A DNA stretch of 64,000 nucleotides, from positions 1 to 64,000 of the forward strand of contig JADJVX010000005.1 of assembly GCA_016710385.1 (NCBI GenBank), read 5' to 3'. The translations under genes were made by a program, and so were the position numbers. The DNA is from Actinomycetales bacterium. Lineage in GTDB: Bacteria; Actinomycetota; Actinomycetes; Actinomycetales; Dermatophilaceae. Below, one piece after another: positions 12,226 to 20,519 of this stretch. Positions within the stretch are counted from its first letter, which is position 1. The number at the start of each line of letters is the position of its first letter. The notes under the pieces were generated by a model. The model did not search any database and was not told where the DNA came from. It was given only the letters and a program-made list of their open reading frames with translations.

Positions 12226-12965
12226 ACCTCACACTCAACATCTGGCGTCAGGACGGACCCAACGCCCAGGGTCGGATGGTCACCTACCAGCTCGCCGACG
12301 TGTCTGAGCACATGTCATTCCTGGAGATGCTCGACGTGCTCAACGAGCAGTTGGTGGAGAAGGGCGAGGAACCCATCGCCTTCGACAGCGACTGCCGTGA
12401 AGGCATCTGCGGCATGTGCGGCCTCATGATCAATGGCAAGGCCCATGGGCCGGAGGTCACGACGACCTGCCAGTTGCACATGCGGTCCTTCCACGACGGC
12501 GACACCATCACCGTCGAGCCGTGGCGGGCCACCGCCTTCCCGGTGCTGCGTGACCTCGTCGTCGACCGGTCGGCCTTCGACCGGATCATCCAGAGCGGCG
12601 GGTTCATCTCGGTCAACACCGGCGCGGCTCCCGAGGCGCACTCGGTGCCGGTGCCCAAGCCCAAGGCCGACCGGGCGTTCGAGTCGGCCAAATGCATCGG
12701 CTGTGGGGCCTGCGTGGCTGCCTGCCCCAATGCATCCGCCATGCTCTTCATGGGCGCCAAGGTCACCCACCTCGGCGAGCTCCCCCAGGGGCAGCCGGAG
12801 CGCTGGGCCCGGGTGGTCAAGATGGTCTCCCAGCACGACCACGAGGGCTTCGGCGGCTGCACCAACACCGGTGCGTGCGCCGATGTGTGCCCCAAGGAGA
12901 TCCCGCTGGATGTCATCAACCAGCTCAACAAGGATCTCCGCGGATCGATGAGCAAGCGCGCCTGA
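12222..12965 (+). CDS. sdhB: Succinate dehydrogenase iron-sulfur subunit
   Basis: Electron-transfer subunit of complex II, 247 residues, starting at GTG 12222 within the sdhA stop. The N-terminal plant-ferredoxin-type domain carries the [2Fe-2S] ligands in [12 protein letters not shown] and the later Cys of TTTCQLH. The C-terminal domain has [26 protein letters not shown] and KEIP for the [4Fe-4S] and [3Fe-4S] clusters. It links SdhA to the haem protein SdhC. The operon ends at a strong hairpin 17 bases downstream. Confidence 0.97.
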
Positions 12966-12981
12966 GCTCCTGATCGGCCAC

Positions 12982-13019
12982 CACTGCGCCGGTATGCCGC
13001 ACGGCATACCGGCGCAGTG
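12982..13019 (+). terminator. Terminator-like perfect hairpin built from two octamer copies
   Basis: CACTGCGCCGGTATGCCG (12982-12999) is followed after CA by its exact reverse complement (13002-13019), giving at least 17 pairs with a GCAC loop. There is no U-run beyond the stem (TTGTCCCTT follows), as is common for actinobacterial I-type terminators. Its position 17 bases after sdhB fits termination of sdhCAB. The inner part of each arm is the dispersed motif GGTATGCCG. Confidence 0.8.
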
Positions 13020-13074
13020 TTGTCCCTTACCCCGACCGGCGCGGAGCCGACCAGACGAGTAGGCTCGCCCCGTC

Positions 13075-14592
13075 ATGCGCATCTCGACCAACCTCGGGTA
13101 TGCCGTGGGGATCGTGGGCGTCGTGCTCGCCTGCGCGGTCGGTCCCGCCGTCGCTGCCGACGCTCCCGCGGCCGGATCGGCATACCCGGCCGTGACCACG
13201 CCGGCCCCCTCCCGACCCGTCGTCGTGAGCAGCCCACCCCGCACCGGCAGCGATGGCTGCGGCCCGGGGATGACGGCGACCTTTGTCACCTCACCGGCGC
13301 CCAAGCCGGTGCTCAAGAGCGCGCCGACGACGAATGCCAAACGCGGCTCCGAGCCCGGCGTGACCACCCTCCCCGACGGACGCACGATCCGGCGTTCCTG
13401 CGTGCTCGCGCCGCCGGCACCGATGCTCGGGCCGGTCATCGCGCCCGAACATGTCGTCGGCGGACCCGCCCTGGCCCGGCCTGGCGTCGTCACCGACCTG
13501 CCCACGTCGGTGCCAGAGCCGCCGATCATGCCGCACGTGTCCTACGTCGTGGCCGACCTGCAGACCGGCGAGATCATCGCGGCCAAGCAGGCCCATGCGC
13601 TGCTCTATCCGGCCAGCACCCTCAAGACCCTCACCGCCCTCGTGGCGCTCCCCGCGCTGGACCCCAAGCGGGTCATCATCGCCGACCCTGCGGACGTCAA
13701 CGCCGAGGGCACTCGAGTCGGCATGGTCGCGGGCAACAAGTACACGATCGACGACCTGTTCAACGGACTCATCATGGTGAGCGGCAACGACACGGCATAC
13801 GCGATCGCGCGGGCCTATGGCGGACGCGATCGGATCATCGCGGACATGAACGCCGCCGCGGGCCAGCTGGGCGCCTGGGACACCCACGCCGTCGACCCCT
13901 CGGGCCTCGACGCCGACGGCCAGTACACCAGCGCCTACGACCTGGCGCTCATCGGTCGGGCGGTCATGCAGCTGCCCGATTTCCGGCGGCATGCCGTGCT
14001 CCTCCAGGCGCAGTTCCCGGGGGCGGTCGACGCGACCGGCAAGACGACCGGGCCGTTCGCCATCGCCAACCACAACCCGATCATCGACTCCTATCCCGGC
14101 ACCATCGGGATCAAGAGTGGCTACACCACGCTGGCCCGCAACACCTTCATCGGAGCGGCCACCCGCGATGATCGCACCCTCATCGTCGCGGTCATGGGCA
14201 GCGTCGAGCGCCAGGCGCCGTCGGTGGAGGCGCTGCTGAATTGGGGTTTCTCGTATGCCGCGCAAGCTCGCCCGATTGGGCGGCTGGTCGAGCCCGGGAC
14301 CGCAGCCCAGCCGCCGGAATGGCGCGGTGCCACGGTCACTGCCCTGCCCTCCAGCGCGCTGCCACTTCCGCCGAGCGAGGCGGACGAACCGCCGACGAGC
14401 GGGCTGAGTGTTGCCCTCGCCGCACCGACCGGCCACGACGGAAACGCGATGCTCGACTGGTGGCAGACCGCTTCCGACCCGGCGCGCTGGACGCTGGCCG
14501 GCGGCGCGGGGGGCATCCTCGTGGCCTTCCTCCTGCTCGCGGTGGCCTTGTCGCGGCGGCGTGGGCGGCAGCCCGGGGCGCACCAGCGCTGA
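13075..14592 (+). CDS. D-alanyl-D-alanine carboxypeptidase (peptidase S11)
   Basis: Penicillin-binding-type serine carboxypeptidase that trims the terminal D-Ala from peptidoglycan stem peptides, 505 residues. It has a signal peptide (about residues 1-30, ending AVAADA) and a roughly 120-residue Pro/Ala-rich spacer. The catalytic domain carries SxxK as STLK (PASTLKTLTAL), SxN as SGND, and KSG in place of KTG (IKSGYTT). A C-terminal membrane helix (ILVAFLLLAVAL) is followed by an Arg-rich tail, so the enzyme is probably anchored outside the membrane at its C-terminus. TAGGCT (13060-13065) lies nine bases before ATG 13075. Confidence 0.93.
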   Translation: MRISTNLGYAVGIVGVVLACAVGPAVAADAPAAGSAYPAVTTPAPSRPVVVSSPPRTGSDGCGPGMTATFVTSPAPKPVLKSAPTTNAKRGSEPGVTTLPDGRTIRRSCVLAPPAPMLGPVIAPEHVVGGPALARPGVVTDLPTSVPEPPIMPHVSYVVADLQTGEIIAAKQAHALLYPASTLKTLTALVALPALDPKRVIIADPADVNAEGTRVGMVAGNKYTIDDLFNGLIMVSGNDTAYAIARAYGGRDRIIADMNAAAGQLGAWDTHAVDPSGLDADGQYTSAYDLALIGRAVMQLPDFRRHAVLLQAQFPGAVDATGKTTGPFAIANHNPIIDSYPGTIGIKSGYTTLARNTFIGAATRDDRTLIVAVMGSVERQAPSVEALLNWGFSYAAQARPIGRLVEPGTAAQPPEWRGATVTALPSSALPLPPSEADEPPTSGLSVALAAPTGHDGNAMLDWWQTASDPARWTLAGGAGGILVAFLLLAVALSRRRGRQPGAHQR

Positions 14593-14608
14593 GTGCCCTT
14601 CGTGGGCC

Positions 14609-14646
14609 GACCCTTGCCTCCGGCCGGTGGCGGGCCGGCAGGGGTC
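14609..14646. terminator. Bidirectional terminator-like hairpin between convergent genes
   Basis: GACCCTTGCC (14609-14618) pairs with GGCAGGGGTC (14637-14646) with one mismatch, and the inner CCGGCC/GGCCGG segments extend the fold. It lies between the ends of the carboxypeptidase (14592) and the YihY gene, whose stop codon (14645-14647) it overlaps. Confidence 0.6.
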
Positions 14647-15757
14647 AGCTCGTGCGGCGTCCGCCGGGCAGGAGCAGGCGGAGTGTGCGGCCGAGCGCCG
14701 ACACGCCCATCGCTGCAGCCGCGCCCATCAGCGCTCCGGCCGCGAGGTTGACCCGGTCGGTGTCGCGCCGGCCGAGGTAGGGCAGGCCGTCCCGCACGCG
14801 CTGCTGTCGAGTGTCGAGCCCGGCCGGCGCAGCGTCCGGGTCGGCAGCGACCGCACTGCCAGCTTCCCGGGTGGCGACGGCGCCCTGCAGGTCAGCCAGC
14901 GCCGCGTCGATGTCATTGGCGGCCCAGGCCGCCGACAGCAGGACCAGCCTCGAGACGAGGTTGAGCCAGAAGAGCAGGCCGACCACGACGACGAACGATC
15001 CGAAGAGCGGGTTGCGGGTGGCCATCGCGATGAGGGTGGCCGCGAGCAGTTTGAGCACCGTCATCCCCAGGCCACCGAGCAGGGCTCCGCTGCGAATGTC
15101 CTTCCAGGGCAACGGAACACCGGACAGCACTCGGAGCAGGACGATCATCACGGCGGTGTCGAGGAGGAACGACACGACCACCCCCGCGACCGTCACCAGC
15201 CCCTGGCCCAGCCCCAGCAGGTCGCTCACCCACGTCGAGGCCGCAGCGACCACCGATGACGACACGGCCGACACGAGCAGGGAGGCCCCGAGCAGCCCCA
15301 AGACGAGCAGGTCGCGCAGCTTGGCCAGCACCGGGTTGCCGTCGGTGCCGCGCACCCCGAAGACGGTGCGTATGCCGTCCCGCAAGGATCCGATCCACCC
15401 CAGACCGCCCAGCACGAGTGACCCGAAGGCCACGACGCCCGCCCAGCTCAGCGTGGCGGTCTCGGGTGCGGCCAGCGGCATGAGCCCGTCCGGGTTGGCG
15501 GCTGTCTTGACCAGGCCTGGCAGTGCTTCGTCGAGCGAGCGCCCCACAGCGTCGAGGAGTTCGGGGTTGCCGGCGAGCAGGAAGCCGAAAACGACCGCGG
15601 CCAACGCCACGGCTGGGAAGAGCGAGAAGAACCCGAAATATGCCACACCCGCAGCCAGGAGATTGCCCTTGGCGTCGCCGAAGCGGGTCCACGCCCGATA
15701 TGCACGCGTGCGTTGCAGCGCCGCCCAGAGAGCTTTTCCGCGGGCAACCAGGGTCAC
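14645..15757 (-). CDS. YihY/BrkB-family inner membrane protein
   Basis: Polytopic membrane protein of 370 residues in the YihY/BrkB family (formerly mis-assigned as RNase BN). About six to seven hydrophobic segments are seen, with the family hallmark GVAYFGFFSLFPAVALAAVVFGF after an N-terminal amphipathic stretch, a polar loop near residue 110, and the WLNLVSRLVLLSAAWAANDID end of the core. The C-terminal 80 residues are a polar cytoplasmic tail with one more short hydrophobic segment. GTG 15757 was chosen because it overlaps the upstream stop as GTGA; an in-frame start at 15805 would overlap the upstream gene by 52 bases. The molecular function of the family is unknown. Confidence 0.88.
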   Translation of the reverse strand: MTLVARGKALWAALQRTRAYRAWTRFGDAKGNLLAAGVAYFGFFSLFPAVALAAVVFGFLLAGNPELLDAVGRSLDEALPGLVKTAANPDGLMPLAAPETATLSWAGVVAFGSLVLGGLGWIGSLRDGIRTVFGVRGTDGNPVLAKLRDLLVLGLLGASLLVSAVSSSVVAAASTWVSDLLGLGQGLVTVAGVVVSFLLDTAVMIVLLRVLSGVPLPWKDIRSGALLGGLGMTVLKLLAATLIAMATRNPLFGSFVVVVGLLFWLNLVSRLVLLSAAWAANDIDAALADLQGAVATREAGSAVAADPDAAPAGLDTRQQRVRDGLPYLGRRDTDRVNLAAGALMGAAAAMGVSALGRTLRLLLPGGRRTS

Positions 15758-16356
15758 GAGGGCGCCCCGCGCCGACGCAGCGGAAAGGAGCGCACTGGCG
15801 ACCACGCACCGTTGGCGCCCTGCACGAACAACCAGATCTCGGACACGGTGAACCGGGCGTGGAAGTCGGCCAGATCATCGAAGGCCCGGTCGAGGTCGCT
15901 CTCCGCGACGTCGTGGGCCACCGTGACATGCGGGTGATACGGGAAGGTCAAGTCCTGGTGCCACTCGCCCGACCGGATCGAGCGCTCCAGCGTCTCGCAC
16001 GCGGAGATGCCCTGCGCTACCTGCACGAAGACGACATCGGACACCGGGCGGAAGGTGCCGGTGCCACGCAGCACCATGTCAAACGCCTCGACCCCGGCCG
16101 CGACCTCGGTGAGGTGATCGCCCAAGCGCGCGAAGTCGGGCAGCGGCACACCGGTCGGACCGAGCAGCGTGACGTGGGCCGGGATGAGCGGTGCCATCGG
16201 GTCGTTGAAGCTGGCCCGTTTGCCCTGCAGGAAGGCTCCGTGCGGCTCGGGAATGGGGATCGCGATGCCGACGGTCTGCACGCCATCCAACGGCACTCGA
16301 AGCCCCGCTCCGGGACCGAGGGTGAGTGCGTCCCTGTCATGCACAACGCCGGACAT
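15754..16356 (-). CDS. 2'-5' RNA ligase / cyclic phosphodiesterase-like protein
   Basis: Member of the 2H phosphoesterase superfamily, about 200 residues. The two catalytic HxT motifs are visible as PAHVTLLGP and YHPHVTVAH, separated by roughly 80 residues, and a family-like SEIWLFVQG strand lies near the C-terminus. Such enzymes hydrolyse 2',3'-cyclic phosphates or join RNA ends; the cellular substrate is not established. The start is ATG 16356, seven bases after TACGCT; the open frame extends further but into the galK promoter. Translationally coupled to the YihY gene (GTGA). Divergent from galK, with 65 bases between. Confidence 0.85.
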   Translation of the reverse strand: MSGVVHDRDALTLGPGAGLRVPLDGVQTVGIAIPIPEPHGAFLQGKRASFNDPMAPLIPAHVTLLGPTGVPLPDFARLGDHLTEVAAGVEAFDMVLRGTGTFRPVSDVVFVQVAQGISACETLERSIRSGEWHQDLTFPYHPHVTVAHDVAESDLDRAFDDLADFHARFTVSEIWLFVQGANGAWSPVRSFPLRRRGAPS

Positions 16357-16421
16357 GCGCCCCAGCGTAGCGCCGGAGCTGGGGGCGACGAGTCCGACGA
16401 TTCGGTCGTTAGGCTCGGGCC

Positions 16422-17612
16422 GTGGCCTCGACCTCACCACTGCGCGCCTCCGTCAACCCGACGCTCCATCCCGCCGAGCCCGATAACCAAGCCGGCGTCT
16501 GGTCGGCTCCCGGACGGGTCAACCTCATCGGGGAACACACCGACTACAACGGCGGGCTCGCGCTGCCCATCGCCCTGCCGCACCGCACCACCGCGACGGT
16601 CCGGCCGCGCACCGACGGGTTGCTGCGGGTCACCAGCACAGCGCGCCCCGGTGAGACGGTCGTCGTCGCGCTGGACGACGTCTCCCCGACCGTGCCGGGC
16701 GACTGGGCGGCATACGTCGCCGGGGTCTTCTGGTCGCTGCGCCAGGCAGGGTATGCCGTGCCGGGCGCGGACGTGCAGGTGGCCAGCGCCGTGCCGGTGG
16801 GCGCTGGGTTGTCGAGTTCCGCGGCACTGGAGTGCGCGGTGGCCGCCGCCCTGTCCGACATCGCCGGCCTGGGCCTGTTGGACGACGACGCCGGCCGGGC
16901 ACGCTTGGCGCAGGTGTGCCAGGTGGCGGAGAACGACATCGCCGGAGCGCCGACCGGTGGCATGGACCAGGCCGCAGCGATGCTCTGCCGCCCCGGGCAC
17001 GCCCTGCGGCTGGACTGCCGCAGCGGGGTCACCACCCAGGTGCCCTTCGATCTGGCAGCCCACGGCCTGGCCCTGCTCGTCATCGACACCAAAGCGCCCC
17101 ACGCGCTGGTGGACGGGCAGTATGCCGCGCGACGGCATACCTGCCAGCAGGCAGCCAGCGCCCTCGGGGTCGACACCCTGCGCGAGGTCTCCCCCACCGA
17201 CCTGCCGGAAGCGCTCGGTCGCCTCAGTCGCCTCGGGGACTCGGCCGCACCGGCTCGGGTGCGGCACGTCGTGACCGAGATCGCGCGCGTCGAGGCCTTC
17301 GTCGACGCCGTGCAGGCTGACGACTTCACGACTGCGGGTGCGCTCATGACGGCCTCGCACGACTCACTGCGGGCGGACTACGAGGTGAGTTGTCCCGAAC
17401 TCGACCTGGCCGTGACCACTGCGTTGCGCGGCGGAGCGCTGGGGGCCCGGATGACCGGTGGCGGGTTCGGCGGGTGTGCCATCGCACTCGTGCAGCAGGA
17501 GCAGGCGGACTCGATCGGTGCCGCCGTGGTCGCGGCCTTCCGCCAGCGGCAGTGGCCGGACCCGGTGCCGTTCACCGTGACGGCGGCCCGAGGTGCGGGC
17601 CGGGGCTGCTGA
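16422..17612 (+). CDS. galK: Galactokinase
   Basis: GHMP-family kinase of 396 residues that phosphorylates alpha-D-galactose at C1 in the Leloir pathway. The galactokinase signature GRVNLIGEHTDYNGG lies near residue 31, the GHMP ATP loop PVGAGLSSSAALE near 125, and the third motif MTGGGFGGCAIALV near 345. GAPTGGMDQAA carries the catalytic Asp region. The start is GTG 16422, exactly six bases after TAGGCT (16410-16415), so it is probably leaderless. No galT or galE is adjacent. It contains three GTATGCCG-type octamers besides the paired copies at 17120-17140. Confidence 0.95.
   Translation: MASTSPLRASVNPTLHPAEPDNQAGVWSAPGRVNLIGEHTDYNGGLALPIALPHRTTATVRPRTDGLLRVTSTARPGETVVVALDDVSPTVPGDWAAYVAGVFWSLRQAGYAVPGADVQVASAVPVGAGLSSSAALECAVAAALSDIAGLGLLDDDAGRARLAQVCQVAENDIAGAPTGGMDQAAAMLCRPGHALRLDCRSGVTTQVPFDLAAHGLALLVIDTKAPHALVDGQYAARRHTCQQAASALGVDTLREVSPTDLPEALGRLSRLGDSAAPARVRHVVTEIARVEAFVDAVQADDFTTAGALMTASHDSLRADYEVSCPELDLAVTTALRGGALGARMTGGGFGGCAIALVQQEQADSIGAAVVAAFRQRQWPDPVPFTVTAARGAGRGC
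17120..17140. repeat. Inverted octamer pair inside galK
   Basis: GTATGCCG (17120-17127) and CGGCATAC (17133-17140) face each other across CGCGA, making an eight-pair hairpin inside the galactokinase coding region. It is one of four places in the window where two copies of the dispersed octamer form an inverted repeat. Confidence 0.7.
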
Positions 17613-17830
17613 TCCTCGCCGCATTTCCGGTTCTGGCCAGGCTTGACCTGGGCTAAGCCGACAGCTGCTGCAGACCCGCATCCGGTCTAGAGTGATTGCG
17701 CCGGGCGCGGGGAGTCGCCCGGATCGCGAGTCGAGCGTTCAAGGGCAGCCGTTTCGGGGATGGGATGGCTGGCGCGTGCTCGCGCCATCGAGGGGTGTTT
17801 CGGCACTCCCTGAGTGTCCGGGGGGGCACC
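17613..17830. other. Intergenic region before the pgs gene string
   Basis: No gene is supported here. TAGAGT (17688-17693) is a possible -10. GGCCAGGCTTGACCTGGGCT (17635-17654) closely matches the 3' end of the downstream gene (18597-18616 region, GGCCAGTTGACTTAGGTTAA), suggesting a vestige of another tandem copy. A G-run (17820-17826) just before ATG 17831 could act as ribosome-binding site. Confidence 0.4.
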
Positions 17831-18616
17831 ATGACTGCACCGCGGTTTGCGACGGCTCTTGAGAACGAGGCCATCCAGCACGAGGCCATCGAGATCCATG
17901 CACACCAGAACGCCGGCCGAAGCCGAACGGGTCCGACCGGGGTCCTCGACATGCTGGCCGGGAGCGGTCTGGCACCGCACCGCGCCGCTGCTGCGGTCGA
18001 CCCTCCGGGCGCTGGCCGCCTGAGAGAGCGCGCCATCCGATGGGCGCTAGGTCTTCCGGCGCGCCGGACTGGCGGGCCGGTGCCCGCACCGGTATGGGGC
18101 GACTGGCCGCCGTCGGCTGCTCACGACAGACCCGGCCTCGGCACCCGACCGCCCGCCGGAGCCGACACCGAGCTCGGATATGTCGACCTTGGGCCACTTG
18201 TGCAGGCGATCATGCTCGACCTGCACTCCCCGGTCTCGGTCGAGGTCCGCGACGACCCGCTACCGGTGCGCGCCAGCACCGACACCCTGCGGCAGGCACT
18301 GGTCACCCTGTTCACCACGCTGGACCGTGCCGAGCCGGCTCGCATCGAGGCCTACCTCTCGGTCGCGCAAGGCCGGCATTACATCGACGGGCCAGCAGCG
18401 CAGGTGCATCTCGTCGTCCGGGCGTCGGGCGCTCGGTTGAGCGCCGGGGCGATCGCGCGCTTCACCGCAGCGTTGGTCCGCACCCAGTCCGCCGGCCTGG
18501 CACCCCGACTGCGGGTCCAGGCCGACCGCACGACCATCGATTCGGCGGCCCTGGTCGTCGATGCTGGGCCGGATGACATCACTGTCGCTGCATCATGGCC
18601 AGTTGACTTAGGTTAA
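17831..18616 (+). CDS. Degenerate histidine-kinase-ATPase-like protein, paralogue 1
   Basis: Not assignable to a named family with certainty. The N-terminal 110 residues are low-complexity and unrecognised. From about residue 117 to 261 the order of motifs follows the C-terminal part of a sensor kinase ATP-binding domain: YVDLGPLVQAI, then VEVRDDPLPVRASTDTLRQALVTLFTTL in the place of the N-box (Thr replaces the key Asn), and a closing strand ITVAASWPVDLG. Glycine-rich G-boxes and a phosphoacceptor His domain are not seen, so kinase activity is unlikely. It shares this layout with the next gene, including the identical ending WPVDLG. No membrane segment. ATG 17831 follows a run of seven G; an in-frame TTG at 17696 is less likely. 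Confidence 0.6.
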   Translation: MTAPRFATALENEAIQHEAIEIHAHQNAGRSRTGPTGVLDMLAGSGLAPHRAAAAVDPPGAGRLRERAIRWALGLPARRTGGPVPAPVWGDWPPSAAHDRPGLGTRPPAGADTELGYVDLGPLVQAIMLDLHSPVSVEVRDDPLPVRASTDTLRQALVTLFTTLDRAEPARIEAYLSVAQGRHYIDGPAAQVHLVVRASGARLSAGAIARFTAALVRTQSAGLAPRLRVQADRTTIDSAALVVDAGPDDITVAASWPVDLG

Positions 18617-18851
18617 GCAATGCACGTCGCGCTACTCTCGAACGACGACTCACACGATGTGGCGATAAATGTGCTGATGCATACAGGATTGACTTCCGCT
18701 AGGGTAATAAAGGCCTTGTACCACGCAAGGGTGAAATGCACGTTTTAGGCAGCACCATCGGGGGATGACGCGGCCAGAGTGGTCGCAGGGGACGTGACTT
18801 GCCTTCCGGGAAAGGCATTGTCCTGACCCATGACGCCGTAGGGGGCGAGCA
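18617..18851. other. AT-richer intergenic region between the two paralogues
   Basis: A 235-base stretch with no supported gene and noticeably lower GC than its surroundings. Short hairpins are visible (CCTTG/CAAGG at about 18714-18732; TGCCTT/AAGGCA at about 18799-18817). No riboswitch class could be recognised. A separate promoter for the downstream string is plausible. Confidence 0.4.
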
Positions 18852-19547
18852 GTGACAGCGCAGCGAGCCAGGGGGCTCATGGCCGTCGAAACGCGGTCGA
18901 CCACACCACACACCCCCGCGACCGATGACACACAACTGCAGAGTGCCGCGCGGATCAGCGTCCTGGACCTCGTCGAACGAGCTGCAGCCAGCGAGGACCC
19001 CGTCCTGCAGCGGGCTGCAGGTCGGGTGCGGGCCCGCATCTCCGGCTTGCGCCTGTCCCGGCCGCATCGCCTCTCGGCTCGACCCGGCGCCCCAGCACCC
19101 ACGGCATACGTCGATCTTGCCCCGGTGGTGCGCGATGCCTGCGATCTGCTGCTGCACCCGAGCACCCTCGACTGCCGCGACGCGCCACTCATGGTCCGCG
19201 GGTGCCCCGATGCGCTCCGACACGCCATCGTCACGCTGCTCACGACGCTCGAGAGCGGTGCGCCGACCCAACCCCTCGCAGTCGGGGTCTCGGTGGCGAC
19301 GGGCACCGACAGCATCGGAGCGCAGGCGGCCCAGGTGCAGCTGCAGGCGGTGGCTCCGGGAGCCCAGCTCGGTGCTCGGGCCTTGGCCCGACTCACCGCA
19401 GCCCTGGGTTCGACTCTTCCGGACCGGCCGGTCGCCGTCCTCGAGGTCACCGGCGACCTCGTGGTTGCGTCCGCCCGAGGGTTGGAGGCGCGTTGCGACG
19501 CGGGTGGCGCGTCGGTGTGGGTGGCCTGGCCGGTCGACCTGGGATGA
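18852..19547 (+). CDS. Degenerate histidine-kinase-ATPase-like protein, paralogue 2
   Basis: 231 residues, start GTG 18852 with AGGGGG six to seven bases upstream. Residues 85-231 align with the first paralogue: AYVDLAPVVRDACDLLL, RDAPLMVRGCPDALRHAIVTLLTTLESG (N-box position again without Asn), PGAQLGARALARLTAALG and the ending VAWPVDLG. The N-terminal part has a helical segment (ISVLDLVERAAAS) and an Arg-rich RAAGRVRARISGLRLSRPHRLS stretch absent from the first. As in paralogue 1, no G-box or phosphoacceptor is seen. Its stop overlaps the start of the small membrane protein (ATGA), tying it to the poly-gamma-glutamate gene string. A structural or sensing role without catalysis is inferred. 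Confidence 0.6.
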   Translation: MTAQRARGLMAVETRSTTPHTPATDDTQLQSAARISVLDLVERAAASEDPVLQRAAGRVRARISGLRLSRPHRLSARPGAPAPTAYVDLAPVVRDACDLLLHPSTLDCRDAPLMVRGCPDALRHAIVTLLTTLESGAPTQPLAVGVSVATGTDSIGAQAAQVQLQAVAPGAQLGARALARLTAALGSTLPDRPVAVLEVTGDLVVASARGLEARCDAGGASVWVAWPVDLG

Positions 19548-19675
19548 CGGACGAGGCATGGTCACTCACGCTGCACGCGCTGATCGGTGCCGGGTTGTTT
19601 GCCGTCATGTACGCCCTGGCGCGCGCGAGATGGCGCACCAGTCGTGAGCGGCAGGACGACCTCCCGCTGGACTGA
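19544..19675 (+). CDS. Small single-span membrane protein (43 aa)
   Basis: ATG 19544 overlaps the stop of the upstream gene (ATGA). The 43 residues are TDEAWSLTLHA, one hydrophobic helix (LIGAGLFAVMYALA), then a basic-acidic tail RARWRTSRERQDDLPLD, which predicts an outside-in single span. No family recognised. Its 3' end overlaps the next coding region by 32 bases. Bacillus poly-gamma-glutamate operons also encode a very small membrane component (PgsE/CapE, about 50 residues) but downstream of PgsA; any equivalence is speculation. Confidence 0.55.
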   Translation: MTDEAWSLTLHALIGAGLFAVMYALARARWRTSRERQDDLPLD

Positions 19676-20519
19676 CGCCCACGTCATGGTCGCGACACTC
19701 TCCTGCGCGACCCTGGCGACGGGCCTGCTGGCCGCGCTCGAGCCGGGCGTCACTCGGCTCGCGGTCGCGGGAGTGGGGGCGCTGGCCATGGCGGTCGGCC
19801 TGCTGGCTGACATCAGCGTGGCGGCGGGCACCACGGTGGTCCTCGTGGCGGCATACCTCGAGGTCAAACGCAGGTTTGGGCTGTGGGAGCCCACCCAACT
19901 GCCGCTGGCCCTCGCCGTGAGCACGACCTGCCTGCTCGTCACGGCGCTGGCCGCTCAATTGGGTTCCCGGCTGCGGCAACACTCGGACTCACAGCCCTCC
20001 CCGGGCCTGGCCACCGCCCCCTACCTCGCTCCCGGATCGACGCTGCTCACCCTGGCGCCGGCCCAACTGCGCCTGGACCGGGAGCGTGAACGAGCTGCAC
20101 GGTTCGGGTCGACGGTAAGCCTGCTCGCCGTTGACATCGAGGTCACCGACGCCTCCCTCGACGAGCGCGCTCAGGCGTCCGCCCGGCGAGTCGTGGCCCG
20201 CCTGCTCGACTCGGTCATCGGCGAGGACGATGTGACCTTCGCCTGGGACGAACGCACCGTCGGCGCCGTCCTCATCGACACCGACCTGGAGGCCGCCTGG
20301 GAGTGCGTTGGCGACCTGCTCGAACGCGCCTCCTACGCGAGTTTTGCGGAGCGTTCGGCCAGCAATCGGCGCTCCCTGGCTGACTGTGCCCGGTTGACCG
20401 GCGTGGCCGTCCAGGCCCCTGCTCCGACCGAGCCCACGGCCGGGGCGGGCCCGGTCACCGAGTCGGGTGCCGGGGCCACGATCCTCGCCGACTTGCACGC
20501 TCGGGTGCGACCCGCGTGA
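19644..20519 (+). CDS. Membrane protein with degenerate GGDEF-like domain
   Basis: 291 residues from GTG 19644 (ATG 19686 is an alternative). Residues about 15-110 form three to four membrane helices. The cytoplasmic part (about 135-290) resembles a diguanylate cyclase fold: LRLDRERERAARFGSTVSLLAVDIEVTD matches the usual start RR..RARRYG.PLSLLLLDID, and DDVTFAWDERTVGAVLIDTDLEAA sits where DD..R.GGDEFAVLLPGTD is expected. The catalytic GGDEF is therefore replaced by WDERT, and no cyclase activity is expected. It could sense a nucleotide or be purely structural. It overlaps both neighbours (the small protein before it and pgsB by GTGA), so it belongs to the same operon. Confidence 0.6.
   Translation: MSGRTTSRWTDAHVMVATLSCATLATGLLAALEPGVTRLAVAGVGALAMAVGLLADISVAAGTTVVLVAAYLEVKRRFGLWEPTQLPLALAVSTTCLLVTALAAQLGSRLRQHSDSQPSPGLATAPYLAPGSTLLTLAPAQLRLDRERERAARFGSTVSLLAVDIEVTDASLDERAQASARRVVARLLDSVIGEDDVTFAWDERTVGAVLIDTDLEAAWECVGDLLERASYASFAERSASNRRSLADCARLTGVAVQAPAPTEPTAGAGPVTESGAGATILADLHARVRPA

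Noticed and set aside
17390..17656. A short frame after galK ending VLARLDLG, resembling the WPVDLG ends of the paralogues
   Set aside because: Most of it is an out-of-frame reading of galK; only the last 24 bases resemble the paralogue tail, so it is reported as a possible scar and not as a gene.
18617..18851. A riboswitch before the second HATPase-like gene
   Set aside because: Only short generic hairpins were found; no known aptamer core (c-di-GMP, c-di-AMP, cobalamin) could be recognised.
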